Below are positions 51,870 to 60,844 of a DNA stretch of 64,000 bases, one piece after another. Positions within the stretch are counted from its first letter, which is position 1, and each line of letters starts with the position of its first letter. Origin of the DNA: Butyrivibrio sp. (GTDB taxonomy: Bacteria > Bacillota > Clostridia > Lachnospirales > Lachnospiraceae); assembly GCA_017413105.1 (NCBI GenBank), contig JAFPVA010000130.1, positions 1-64,000 of the forward strand. Direction: 5' to 3'. The position numbers and the translations under genes were made by a program. The notes under the pieces are model-generated. The model had not been told where the DNA came from, made no database searches, and was given only the letters and a program-made list of their open reading frames with translations.

Positions 51870-53722
51870 TTCTTTTCCTCGGTGTTATTTACTAATGAAG
51901 ATATATTATTGATCATAGTAATCAGAAGTCTTGTCTGATCAGACATATCGTTTAGATTACTATCTCTTTTTGCAAGATCATCTGTCCTCTTGCTGGAGTC
52001 AATAAGGCTTGTAAGCTTACTCATTGGCTCTCTCATGTTATTGGTTATATTATCTACAAATATGAATTTATCTCTGTTTGCCTTTTCAATTTCGATTTTC
52101 GAATCAATTAGCTGTTTAGAGAGTAAATCTCTTTTACGAGCATTTCTATATATTAATAGATTAGTAAGAATAAATAAAATAATAATTGTTAATAGGATCT
52201 GCCAAAGGTAGTTTGAGATAAAATCCCAAAAAGTGAAAGTATACATGGTCTGAGAATATTTTAAAGCAAGATTCTGAGCATAATCCTGACCGGAAATACT
52301 AATACCACGGTTAAGCAACTTCAAAAGACCATCATTGCCAATCTTAACGCCAAAGCAATTCTCTTCACTCTCGTTAAGCTGCATGAATGAAAGTTTATGA
52401 TTGTGATATTTGTTTAAAATAGCACCTGTTCTTAATCCATTAAGAGTCGTGCAGGTAACTTCCCCATTTGCCACGGCTTTTAGGCATTCATCTATTGAAG
52501 AATATACTGTAATCTTTGAATCAGGAAAATTGTTTTTTACAAAGTAATATTGAAGATTATTGTTCTCATTTACAGCAAAATTGGCATCGCTGCTTCCTTT
52601 ATATATATCTGAAAAGACAAGGTCTGTAACAGATGAAATAAGGGAATTCGTAAGATACAGACCATCAACTTCTGAATAGAAAAGACCGCCTCCCATAGGA
52701 AAACCTACATCTATCTCTTCTTTTGCAATGTCCTTAACAATATCATCATACTTTTTATAGCTTATAAATTCATAATCAATTCCATTAAGTCCCATTTCCT
52801 CGAATATATAAGGAACAACTTCTGACACGATTCCGGTTACATTCCCATCCTTGTCTGTATCACTTAATGGTAAAAAATCATCCAGATATCCTATCTTTAG
52901 TATTCTGTGTGAAGATATCCATTCGGTTTCTGATTTAGTAAAAGCTCTGCTCGATAGTGTTGATGAATAATATTTTGTGCGGAGCATACTTAAATAATCA
53001 GGGTTTTCTTCAGCAAGAAGTGCCTGGGCTTCGTTTAAGTCTTTTAGGAGAGATGGTGCATTTTTATTTACGCCGATATAGTAATCGGATTCTCCGAAAT
53101 TATAAAGAACTCTGGCATTATTTCTGTCATATATTCCCTCGATTTCGGCAGCCATAACATCAATCTCATTTCGATCAAAAGCACTGAGAAGATCTTTGTA
53201 ATCACTATAAGTCAGAACATTTGCTGTTACTTTTTCTTTTGCCAGAAATTCATTTAGAACAGAAACAATAGCACTGTCTAAAACTCCAATGGATTTACCG
53301 GATAAAGAACTTGTATTATTAGAAATCGACCGGTCGCCTTCATGCTTAACTATACTGTATCTTTCGGAACCCATTGGCCTTTCGGGATAAAGAATCAGCG
53401 ATGCCCTGTCATCTGTGTAGGCCAGGCCTGCAACAAGGTCAACTTCACCATCAAGAAGCATCTGGTATATCGAAACAAAATCCCCATAGATATACTCATA
53501 TTCCCAACCGGTATATTCTGATATCTTACGATAATATTCATAGGCGTAGCCCTTTTTGATCTCTTCATCAGAAGCTCCGTCCTCAAATACTTCGTTTTTG
53601 TAATAACCTATTTTTACAGTTTTTTTATTTGTACTCTCTGCCTTGCTTGGCAAAGTAAACGAAGAAAAAATTAAAGTAAAAATAAGTAAGCTTAAGAAAA
53701 TCCCCTCACACCTTTTTTTCAT
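51866..53722 (-). CDS. two-SBP-domain membrane sensor with degenerate histidine-kinase dimerisation region
   Basis: A 618-aa protein with a signal peptide or anchor (residues 1-28), two tandem solute-binding (SBP_bac_3, BvgS-like venus flytrap) domains (about 35-255: KIGYYKNEVFEDGA; about 270-490: RILKIGYLDDFLPLSDTDKDG), one membrane helix (about 505-528) and a short cytoplasmic coil. The cytoplasmic part reads DKFIFVDNITNNMREPMSKL, aligning to the HisKA motif NMSHEIRTPM but with Asn in place of the phospho-His. No ATPase domain follows; the protein ends about 70 residues later. So it senses a ligand but should not act as a kinase. ATG 53722 is chosen; GTG 53728 is possible. First gene of a four-gene operon. 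Confidence 0.88.
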   Translation of the reverse strand: MKKRCEGIFLSLLIFTLIFSSFTLPSKAESTNKKTVKIGYYKNEVFEDGASDEEIKKGYAYEYYRKISEYTGWEYEYIYGDFVSIYQMLLDGEVDLVAGLAYTDDRASLILYPERPMGSERYSIVKHEGDRSISNNTSSLSGKSIGVLDSAIVSVLNEFLAKEKVTANVLTYSDYKDLLSAFDRNEIDVMAAEIEGIYDRNNARVLYNFGESDYYIGVNKNAPSLLKDLNEAQALLAEENPDYLSMLRTKYYSSTLSSRAFTKSETEWISSHRILKIGYLDDFLPLSDTDKDGNVTGIVSEVVPYIFEEMGLNGIDYEFISYKKYDDIVKDIAKEEIDVGFPMGGGLFYSEVDGLYLTNSLISSVTDLVFSDIYKGSSDANFAVNENNNLQYYFVKNNFPDSKITVYSSIDECLKAVANGEVTCTTLNGLRTGAILNKYHNHKLSFMQLNESEENCFGVKIGNDGLLKLLNRGISISGQDYAQNLALKYSQTMYTFTFWDFISNYLWQILLTIIILFILTNLLIYRNARKRDLLSKQLIDSKIEIEKANRDKFIFVDNITNNMREPMSKLTSLIDSSKRTDDLAKRDSNLNDMSDQTRLLITMINNISSLVNNTEEKK

Positions 53723-53789
53723 AATCACCTATTCCTTATTTTTGCTCATACAAAGTAATAATAGCACATAAAGCAAAAAACTGAAATGC

Positions 53790-53814
53790 ATTATATTTGA
53801 TTTTACACAATGTA
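53790..53814 (-). promoter_or_regulatory. possible promoter of the sensor operon
   Basis: Minus strand TATAAT (53795-53790) with a poor -35 (TTACAT or CTTACA, 14-16 bp upstream) about 65 bp before the start codon. Confidence 0.35.
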
Positions 53815-53820
53815 AGTTTG

Positions 53821-53849
53821 TTGATTTTTATCTGTTTCTGCTTTATAAT
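53821..53849 (+). promoter_or_regulatory. promoter of the activase-like gene
   Basis: TTGATT (53821-53826), 17-bp spacer, perfect TATAAT (53844-53849); about 60 bp before the ATG, with AAGGAG upstream of the start. Confidence 0.75.
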
Positions 53850-53910
53850 CATTAAGATTGTCTTCTGATGATAATACAACGTTTTAAGCAATGAAAATAA
53901 GGAGTTTACG

Positions 53911-56900
53911 ATGATTTCCAAGGATTACACATTAGGAATTGATATTGGATCCACTACTGTCAAGATTGCTCTTTTAGACAGTAATCATTCAATAGTTTTT
54001 TCTGATTATAAAAGGCATTTTGCCAATATACAGGAGACCTTAGCAGAGCTTTTACAGGAAGCAAGCTCTGTTGTTGATGGCAATATCGTCCTTCATCCGG
54101 TTATTACAGGATCCGGTGGTCTTACCCTGGCAAAGCATCTTGATGTTCCTTTTGTTCAGGAAGTAATAGCGGTTTCTACGTCATTAAAGGAACTTGCTCC
54201 TAAAACCGATGTTGCTATTGAGCTTGGTGGCGAAGACGCCAAGATCATATATTTTGAAGGCGGGAACGTTGAGCAGCGTATGAACGGTATCTGTGCCGGC
54301 GGTACAGGTTCTTTTATCGATCAGATGGCTTCTCTTTTGCAGACAGATGCAAAAGGGCTTAATGAATATGCAAGAAATTATAAATCACTCTATACCATAG
54401 CTGCTCGTTGTGGCGTTTTTGCAAAGTCTGATATTCAGCCACTTATTAATGAAGGCGCTACAAAGGAAGATCTTTCCGCTTCTATTTTTCAGGCTGTAGT
54501 TAATCAGACTATTTCAGGCCTTGCCTGTGGTAAGCCTATAAGAGGACACGTAGCATTTCTTGGTGGTCCTCTTCACTTTTTGGATCAGCTTAAAGAAAGC
54601 TTCGTAAGAACACTAAAGCTTGATGAAGAACATACTATTGAAACAGAGAACTCACATCTTTTTGCTGCTATAGGTTCTGCCCTAAATGCCAGCGAAGATG
54701 TTCATTACACCATGAACGAGATGAATGGCAAACTTGCAAACAAGATTGTTATGGATGCTGAAGTTTCCCGTCTTGATCCGCTCTTTACCAGTGAAATAGA
54801 TTATAAGAAATTCAGAAATCGTCAGGATCAGTACAAGGTCAAGACAAGAAGTCTTGATGATTATAAGGGTAAAGCATTTCTTGGAATTGATGCCGGCTCT
54901 ACTACTACAAAGTGTGCTCTTATCAGCGAAGACGGAGATCTGCTCTACTCTTTCTACTCAAGCAATAATGGAAGTCCTTTAAAGACTGCTATATCTTCAA
55001 TTCAGGAAATCTACAAACTCATGCCGAAGGATGTGGAGATTGCAAGAAGCTGTTCAACAGGTTATGGTGAGGCACTTCTTAAGTCGGCGCTTTTACTTGA
55101 TGACGGTGAGGTTGAAACTATCGCTCACTATAATGCCGCAGCTTTCTTTGATCCGGAAGTAGACTGCATTCTTGACATTGGCGGTCAGGATATGAAGTGC
55201 ATCCATATCAAGAATAATTCTGTTGATTCAGTTCAGCTTAATGAGGCATGTTCTTCAGGTTGTGGCTCCTTTATTGAAACTTTTGCAAAATCGCTTGATT
55301 ACAGTGTTCAGGACTTTGCAAAGGTTGCTCTTTATGCAAAATCTCCTGTAGATCTTGGCACAAGATGTACAGTTTTCATGAATTCAAGGGTAAAACAGGC
55401 TCAGAAGGAAGGTGCTGATGTTGCCGATATTTCTTCCGGTCTTGCTTATTCTGTTATAAAAAATGCGTTATTCAAGGTTATTAAGGTCTCTGATGCCAGG
55501 GATCTGGGCCAGCACATAGTTGTTCAGGGTGGAACCTTCTATAACGATGCTGTTTTACGTGCTTTTGAGATTATTTCCGGAGCTGAAGCAATTCGTCCTG
55601 ATATTGCTGGTATCATGGGCGCTTTTGGTGCTGCTCTTATTGCAAGAGACAGATACAATGAGACTGAGAACTACAAGACAACTATGCTGTCAATTGATCA
55701 GATAAATACTCTTGAGTACTCCACTAGTATGACCACCTGTCAGGGATGTACCAATCACTGCAGACTTACAGTAAATAAGTTTACCGGCGGTCGTCAGCAT
55801 ATCTCAGGAAACAGATGCGAACGTGGAATCGGCAAGGTTAAAAATGCTGATAATATTCCAAATCTTTTTGATTATAAATATAAAAGACTATTTGGATATG
55901 AGCCTTTATCTGCTGACAAGGCTGTAAGAGGAACGGTTGGTATTCCAAGAGTCCTTAATTTCTATGAGAATTATCCTTTCTGGTTTACATTCTTTACAAA
56001 TCTTGGTTACAGGGTTGTTCTTTCACCTCGCTCTACTCATCAGATTTATGAGCTTGGTATTGAATCTATTCCAAGTGAGTCAGAATGTTATCCTGCAAAG
56101 ATTTCACATGGTCATGTTGAATGGCTTATTAAACAGAAGGTTGACTTCATCTTCTATCCCGGACTTTTCTATGAACGTGAGGAAGTTGAGGGGGCTACCA
56201 ACCACTATAACTGCCCTATTGTTACTTCATATTCTGAGAATATCAAGAATAATGTAGAAGCAATCACAAACGGTGAAGTTAAGCTTAGAAACCCATTCAT
56301 GGCATTTACAAATATTGAGACAGTTACTTCTGCCCTTATAAAAGAGTTTTCTGAGATCCCTGCTCAGGAAATTATAAATGCTGCCAAGGCCGGCTGGGAT
56401 GAAATGGCTGTTGCGAGAAAAGATGTGCAGACAAAGGGTGAAGAAACCTTGAAATGGATGGAAGAAAATGGCAGACATGGAATTGTTCTTGCAGGTCGTC
56501 CATATCACATCGACCCTGAAATCAATCATGGTATCCCGGATATGATTTGCTCTTATGGTGTTGCTGTACTTACCGAGGATAGCGTTTCACATCTCGGAAA
56601 ACCTGAAAGACCTCTTATCGTCTCCGACCAGTGGATGTACCATTCAAGACTGTATGCTGCTGCAAGTTTTGTTCGCACCAGAGAAGACCTTGATCTTATC
56701 CAGCTTAATTCCTTCGGATGTGGTCTTGATGCAGTAACTACCGATCAGGTTAACGATATTTTAACCGGTTCAGATAAGATATACACCTGCCTTAAGATTG
56801 ATGAAGTAAACAACCTTGGAAGTGCAAGGATTAGAGTTCGCTCTCTCCTTGCAGCTATAAGAGTTCGTAAACAAAAGAATAAAAAGGCTTCAGTCCATGA

Positions 56901-58164
56901 CTGCTCTAATAAGAGAGTTCTCTTTACAGAAGATATGCGTAAGAACTATACACTCTTGTGCCCACAGATGTCTCCTATCCACTTTGATATCTTAGAGCCA
57001 GCATTTGCAGCCTGCGGCTATAATTTTGTTGTAATGCAGAATGATAACAGGCATGCCATAGATATGGGGCTGAAATATGTAAATAATGACGCTTGTTATC
57101 CTTCTCTCTGGGTTGTAGGCCAGATTATGGATGAGCTTCATTCAGGAAAATATGACCTTAACAGAACAGCTGTTATAATGTCTCAGACAGGTGGTGGTTG
57201 CAGAGCAACTAACTATGTAGGCTTTATCAGAAGAGCTCTTAAGAAGGCAGGTATGGAACAGATTCCTGTTGTTTCGCTTAACCTCTCTAAACTTGAAGCG
57301 AATCCTGGCTTTCATCTGAATTTTGAAATGCTTCAGAGAGCAGCCTATGGAGCTATTTTTGGAGATGTATTTATGAGATGTGTATACAGAATGCGTCCCT
57401 ACGAGAAAGTTAAAGGAAGTGTTAATGCATGCCATGAGAAATGGCTACCTGTCGTAAAAGAATTTGTGACTTCAAAACATATGAGTCTGTTCAAATTCAA
57501 GAAGCTTTGCAGAGAAATTATTGAGGATTTTGACAGGATTGAGATTACTGATGAGGTAAAACCAAGAGTTGGTGTAGTAGGTGAGATCCTTGTAAAATTT
57601 GCTCCTGCTGCAAACAACCATCTCGTAGATCTACTAGAGTCTGAAGGTGCGGAGGCAGTTGTTCCGGATCTTATTGACTTTATGCTCTACTGCTTCTATA
57701 ACCAGATTTATAAGGCAGATGAACTTGGCACCTCCAAGAAGGTTGCTCTTCTTATGAGAGGTGCAATCTGGCTTATAGAGAATGTACGCTCAGGTGCTAC
57801 GAAGGCTTTTGAAAAATCAGTACATTTTGAGCCTCCGACTAGTATCTACAAGCTTGTGGAATACGCAAAACCGATTGTTTCTATAGGTAATCAGACAGGT
57901 GAAGGCTGGTTCCTTACCGGAGAAATGGTTGAGCTTATCAAAGATGGAGCAACAAATATTGTCTGCACACAGCCATTTGGATGTCTTCCTAACCACGTGG
58001 TAGGTAAGGGAGTTATCAAGCAGATGAGACATTTGTACCCAGGATGTAACATCGTTGCAATTGATTATGATCCGGGTGCATCTGAGGTAAATCAGCTTAA
58101 CAGAATTAAACTTATGCTCTCCACTGCTCAGAAAAAAGTGGATGATGCGAAAAAAGCTATGTAA
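53911..58164 (+). CDS. large acyl-CoA dehydratase activase-like protein (two ASKHA domains plus DUF2229 and C-terminal region)
   Basis: A 1417-aa soluble protein. Two BcrAD/BadFG-type ATPase domains lie in tandem: 1-270 (GIDIGSTTVKIALL; GICAGGTGSFIDQMA; ARCGVFAKSDI) and about 320-590 (GIDAGSTTTKCALI; DIGGQDMKCI; ACSSGCGSFIE; GTRCTVFMNSRV). Both keep the Cys residues that hold the shared [4Fe-4S] cluster in HgdC-type activators. A Cys-rich segment (CQGCTNHC...RCERG, about 605-640) and DUF2229 (about 660-880) follow, and the last 400 residues contain HgdB-like blocks (PQMSPIHFDILEPAFAACGYN; QTGGGCRATNY). No dehydratase HgdAB gene is near. Long activase fusions are widespread in Firmicutes, substrate unknown. 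Monocistronic, with promoter and terminator. Confidence 0.92.
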   Translation: MISKDYTLGIDIGSTTVKIALLDSNHSIVFSDYKRHFANIQETLAELLQEASSVVDGNIVLHPVITGSGGLTLAKHLDVPFVQEVIAVSTSLKELAPKTDVAIELGGEDAKIIYFEGGNVEQRMNGICAGGTGSFIDQMASLLQTDAKGLNEYARNYKSLYTIAARCGVFAKSDIQPLINEGATKEDLSASIFQAVVNQTISGLACGKPIRGHVAFLGGPLHFLDQLKESFVRTLKLDEEHTIETENSHLFAAIGSALNASEDVHYTMNEMNGKLANKIVMDAEVSRLDPLFTSEIDYKKFRNRQDQYKVKTRSLDDYKGKAFLGIDAGSTTTKCALISEDGDLLYSFYSSNNGSPLKTAISSIQEIYKLMPKDVEIARSCSTGYGEALLKSALLLDDGEVETIAHYNAAAFFDPEVDCILDIGGQDMKCIHIKNNSVDSVQLNEACSSGCGSFIETFAKSLDYSVQDFAKVALYAKSPVDLGTRCTVFMNSRVKQAQKEGADVADISSGLAYSVIKNALFKVIKVSDARDLGQHIVVQGGTFYNDAVLRAFEIISGAEAIRPDIAGIMGAFGAALIARDRYNETENYKTTMLSIDQINTLEYSTSMTTCQGCTNHCRLTVNKFTGGRQHISGNRCERGIGKVKNADNIPNLFDYKYKRLFGYEPLSADKAVRGTVGIPRVLNFYENYPFWFTFFTNLGYRVVLSPRSTHQIYELGIESIPSESECYPAKISHGHVEWLIKQKVDFIFYPGLFYEREEVEGATNHYNCPIVTSYSENIKNNVEAITNGEVKLRNPFMAFTNIETVTSALIKEFSEIPAQEIINAAKAGWDEMAVARKDVQTKGEETLKWMEENGRHGIVLAGRPYHIDPEINHGIPDMICSYGVAVLTEDSVSHLGKPERPLIVSDQWMYHSRLYAAASFVRTREDLDLIQLNSFGCGLDAVTTDQVNDILTGSDKIYTCLKIDEVNNLGSARIRVRSLLAAIRVRKQKNKKASVHDCSNKRVLFTEDMRKNYTLLCPQMSPIHFDILEPAFAACGYNFVVMQNDNRHAIDMGLKYVNNDACYPSLWVVGQIMDELHSGKYDLNRTAVIMSQTGGGCRATNYVGFIRRALKKAGMEQIPVVSLNLSKLEANPGFHLNFEMLQRAAYGAIFGDVFMRCVYRMRPYEKVKGSVNACHEKWLPVVKEFVTSKHMSLFKFKKLCREIIEDFDRIEITDEVKPRVGVVGEILVKFAPAANNHLVDLLESEGAEAVVPDLIDFMLYCFYNQIYKADELGTSKKVALLMRGAIWLIENVRSGATKAFEKSVHFEPPTSIYKLVEYAKPIVSIGNQTGEGWFLTGEMVELIKDGATNIVCTQPFGCLPNHVVGKGVIKQMRHLYPGCNIVAIDYDPGASEVNQLNRIKLMLSTAQKKVDDAKKAM

Positions 58165-58182
58165 TATTGTTTTTGCACTAAA

Positions 58183-58209
58183 AAAGGCAGCTCAGAACGA
58201 GCTGCCTTT
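58183..58209. terminator. bidirectional terminator after the activase-like gene
   Basis: Perfect 11-bp stem AAAGGCAGCTC / GAGCTGCCTTT, loop AGAAC, flanked by A- and T-rich runs; serves the converging coiled-coil gene as well. Confidence 0.9.
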
Positions 58210-58222
58210 AATTTATCTGTAT

Positions 58223-58702
58223 TTATTTAAGTTTTGCATTAAGTTTTTCAATTGCATCTTCATGACGCTGAATGGCAAACTCAGCGGATTTGATCTTAAG
58301 CTCTGTATTCATGCGCTTTTTATGTATTTCATTACTTTTTGTATAGTAATCAAGTACGTCAGCGTCTTCAACTTCCAAGTATTTTTCGGCAATGCAACCC
58401 GGTAAAACGAACTTTTTAATTACATCGGCAAACTGAACTTCGATGTACTTACCGTCCTGTTTTACAACCTGCCCTTCGCCAAATTTCTTATGAGTTACCT
58501 TCATCTTAAGAGCTGAACGATCTCCCAGACCTGTTTCTTCCCTGTCGAGGTCATCAAGAACGCCCTGAAGCTCATCTTGAGTGACTTTAAGCTCCTCAAT
58601 CCTCTTTGAATTTTCTTCAAGCATTTCCTTGGTCTTCTTGGTTGGCTTTTTCTTGAGGTCGTTCTTTACTTCCTGATCATCATTCTCCATACTAAGGCCC
58701 AT
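58223..58702 (-). CDS. coiled-coil protein with a UvrD/PcrA C-terminal-like Tudor/KOW module
   Basis: A 159-aa soluble protein. Residues 1-60 are Lys/Glu-rich and helical. Residues about 66-110 (KMKVTHKKFGEGQVVKQDGKYIEVQFADVIKKFVLP) match the small beta-barrel found at the C-terminus of UvrD/PcrA helicases, where it contacts RNA polymerase. The rest is another helix (MNTELKIKSAEFAIQRHEDAIEKLNAKL). No helicase is attached. AAGGAG lies 8 bp before the ATG. Function is not known; an RNAP or nucleic-acid contact is a guess from the module. Confidence 0.82.
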   Translation of the reverse strand: MGLSMENDDQEVKNDLKKKPTKKTKEMLEENSKRIEELKVTQDELQGVLDDLDREETGLGDRSALKMKVTHKKFGEGQVVKQDGKYIEVQFADVIKKFVLPGCIAEKYLEVEDADVLDYYTKSNEIHKKRMNTELKIKSAEFAIQRHEDAIEKLNAKLK

Positions 58703-58792
58703 AGGTTTTACTCCTTGTTAAATGCCATCGTGAAATTAACGTCCTAACAATAATATTTTAACTTATTTAAAGACAAAAAACAAGTTTTTAAC

Positions 58793-59623
58793 TTATAAGC
58801 CTATCTGCTGACCTCCTTTGATAAGTACGGGCTTTTTGTCTACTTCAACCCAAATATCCATAGCATTTGGATTATAGGCGAAATCACCAGCTACCGAGAT
58901 CTGGACTCTCTTTGATGCTTCAAGATAATCAACGATCTCTATATTAGTTGCATACCATATATCATCCTGGCCGGACATTTTTTTAGCAAAATTTTCTAAA
59001 ATATGCCAGTTGTTATCCCTTTCAAATTCATAGCTGTGTCCCCATAAATAAAACATATAAAAATACTGGGTCTTTTTCAGCTTAAGGAATTCATCGCAAA
59101 GGTTGTCAAGTTCGGGATCATTGTGTTTGACAGTAGGATTCCATCGAAGGTAATCTGAAGGCATGTCAAAAGAATGTGTTGATTTAACAGTTCTTGCATG
59201 AACGATACCACAGGCCTTAAGTGCATCTACAACCTGATCATCAAAGGAGCCGTTTGGGTAAGCCATTCCCCTTACGGTTGTTCCCATAGCTCTTTCCAGG
59301 CCTCTTCTATCTTCTAGTACCTGCCAGACTATCTGTTCCTTGGGACATCTTGCAATTGTAGGGTGTGTCACTGTATGACAGGCCACTTCATGTCCCTTAT
59401 ATAATTCTTTGTACTCAGAAAGAGGAATTCTTTCTTCGTAGTATGTCTTTATGCTTGCATTCTCAAGACCTGAATTACAATTAAATGTTCCTTTTATACC
59501 ATACTCATTGAGAATGTCTATCATTCTCCTGTCAGTTATTTTTCCATCATCATAACTTAAGGTAAGAACTTTATGTTTCCCTTCCGGAAATACTGTATAG
59601 ATGGTTATTGGTTTTCTATCCAT
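58793..59623 (-). CDS. polysaccharide deacetylase (CE4-like)
   Basis: A 276-aa soluble protein with the NodB-type fold: LTLSYDDGK (catalytic Asp pair; S-Y-D-D rather than TFDDG), HEVACHTVTHPTIA with the two zinc His, and AYPNGSFDDQVVDAL (R/AxPxG motif). No signal peptide, so it is cytoplasmic or uses another route. ATG 59623 has AGAGGA 6-7 bp upstream; ATG 59641 overlaps the metA stop (ATGA) and is also possible. Co-transcribed with metA, an odd pairing. Substrate unknown. Confidence 0.88.
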   Translation of the reverse strand: MDRKPITIYTVFPEGKHKVLTLSYDDGKITDRRMIDILNEYGIKGTFNCNSGLENASIKTYYEERIPLSEYKELYKGHEVACHTVTHPTIARCPKEQIVWQVLEDRRGLERAMGTTVRGMAYPNGSFDDQVVDALKACGIVHARTVKSTHSFDMPSDYLRWNPTVKHNDPELDNLCDEFLKLKKTQYFYMFYLWGHSYEFERDNNWHILENFAKKMSGQDDIWYATNIEIVDYLEASKRVQISVAGDFAYNPNAMDIWVEVDKKPVLIKGGQQIGL

Positions 59624-59637
59624 AAGATGATCCTCTG

Positions 59638-60603
59638 TCATACTTTTTTCGTCAGTTCTTTATGTGCTATTTTGATCTTCTCATCATCAAGAATCTGTCC
59701 CCACTTATATGGAGTATTCTGATATACGTAGTAGTTTAACCAGTTAGTGTAGAGGTTATTGGCATGGCTTCTCCACAAAAGATCGGGTTTGTTATCAGGA
59801 TTATTATCCGGGTAATAGTTCTCGGGAATATGAATATCAAGACCTTTTGAAAGGTCCCTCTTATATTCGGAATCTAAAGTCAATCTGTCATATTCAGCGT
59901 GTCCCATTACGAAAATCTGACTACCGGATCTGTTCATGCAGAGGAAAATACCGGCTACATCAGACTCTGCCAGAATCACAAGATCTTTACAGTCATGTAT
60001 CTCTTCTGTAGGTGTCTGAGTATGCCTTGAATGAGGCATATAAAAAGCATCATCAAAGCCCCTTACAAGAGGTACTTTTCTATTCATGACTCTGTGTTTA
60101 AATATGCCAAAGAGTTTTTCATCCAAAGGCTTTTTATCAATTCCATAATGATAATACAAACCTGCCTGAGCGCCCCAACAAATATGGAATGTTGATGTGA
60201 CATTAGTCTTGGACCATTCAAAAACGCGGCAAAGCTCCTGCCAGTAATCAACTTCTTCAAATGGCATCTGTTCAACCGGAGCTCCGGTGATAATAAGTCC
60301 GTCGAAGGTCTTATCCTTAAGCTCATCAAAGGTATTATAGAACCTGTTAAGATGGTTTGGGGATGTATTGCTTGAATGATGCGAACTCATCTGCATGAAC
60401 GAAACATCAATCTGAAGAGGTGTATTTGACATGCTTCTAAGCAATTGAAGCTCAGTATCTTCCTTAAGTGGCATCAGATTAAGAATACAGATTTCCAGGG
60501 AACGAATGTCCTGATGAAGAGCTCTGTTCTCATCTACTGCAAAAATATTTTCCTGTTCAAGTATTTCTCTAGCCGGAAGATCGTTCTGAATTTTAATTGG
60601 CAT
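59638..60603 (-). CDS. metAA: homoserine O-acetyltransferase (MetA family)
   Basis: Acylates homoserine in methionine synthesis. The 321-aa protein has the catalytic Cys142 in [18 protein letters not shown], and the His and Glu in [14 protein letters not shown]. Position 111, which selects the acyl donor in this family (Gly for succinyl-CoA in E. coli, Glu for acetyl-CoA in Bacillus-type MetA), is Glu in [15 protein letters not shown]. So acetyl-CoA is the likely donor. No S-box is visible upstream, but a MITE-like element sits just before the promoter. Secure family, donor inferred. Confidence 0.95.
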   Translation of the reverse strand: MPIKIQNDLPAREILEQENIFAVDENRALHQDIRSLEICILNLMPLKEDTELQLLRSMSNTPLQIDVSFMQMSSHHSSNTSPNHLNRFYNTFDELKDKTFDGLIITGAPVEQMPFEEVDYWQELCRVFEWSKTNVTSTFHICWGAQAGLYYHYGIDKKPLDEKLFGIFKHRVMNRKVPLVRGFDDAFYMPHSRHTQTPTEEIHDCKDLVILAESDVAGIFLCMNRSGSQIFVMGHAEYDRLTLDSEYKRDLSKGLDIHIPENYYPDNNPDNKPDLLWRSHANNLYTNWLNYYVYQNTPYKWGQILDDEKIKIAHKELTKKV

Positions 60604-60675
60604 CTTTTTTCTCCATCATATTAGTTACTTATTATTATGTTATATCATTCCTTTATTACAAGGAAAATACTGCAT

Positions 60676-60704
60676 ATTATAGACAATATCTTATTTTATG
60701 TTAC
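60676..60704 (-). promoter_or_regulatory. metA promoter with -35 box in the MITE-like element end
   Basis: Minus strand TATAAT (60681-60676), 17-bp spacer, -35 GTAACA (60704-60699), of which GTAAC is the terminal repeat of the element at 60700-60844. Confidence 0.5.
60692..60699. repeat. left 8-bp direct repeat flanking the MITE-like element
   Basis: TATTTTAT directly abuts the left terminal repeat; identical to 60845-60852. Looks like a target-site duplication. Confidence 0.8.
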
Positions 60705-60844
60705 TGTTCACTCGCTTGCAGCTCGCTCCAGTAACCAATTCGCGCATTCATTCCAATTCGACTCCGTCGAAGGAATGCGATCACTCTTGTATCAAGTTCT
60801 CACGAAATGCGCAGCTTAGTGCGCATTTCTGTCTGAACAGTAAC
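60700..60844. mobile_element. 145-bp MITE-like palindromic element
   Basis: Perfect 11-bp terminal inverted repeats, GTTACTGTTCA (60700-60710) and TGAACAGTAAC (60834-60844), flanked by perfect 8-bp direct repeats. Inside: a third copy of the end motif, CAGTAAC (60729-60735), pairing with 60700-60706; a bulged hairpin CGCATTC..TTCGAC / GTCGAA..GGAATGCG (60743-60779); and a perfect 10-bp hairpin GAAATGCGCA / TGCGCATTTC with loop GCTTAG (60804-60829). No ORF of note. The structure fits a non-autonomous transposable element moved by a transposase encoded elsewhere. Confidence 0.8.

Noticed and set aside
58740..58792. Terminator after the polysaccharide deacetylase gene
   Set aside because: Only an AT-only 5-6 bp pairing (AAAAAC / GTTTTT) is present, which I do not regard as supportable.
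60604..60699. SAM riboswitch upstream of metA
   Set aside because: Less than 100 bp lie between the promoter and the gene and none of the S-box helices or conserved loops is seen.
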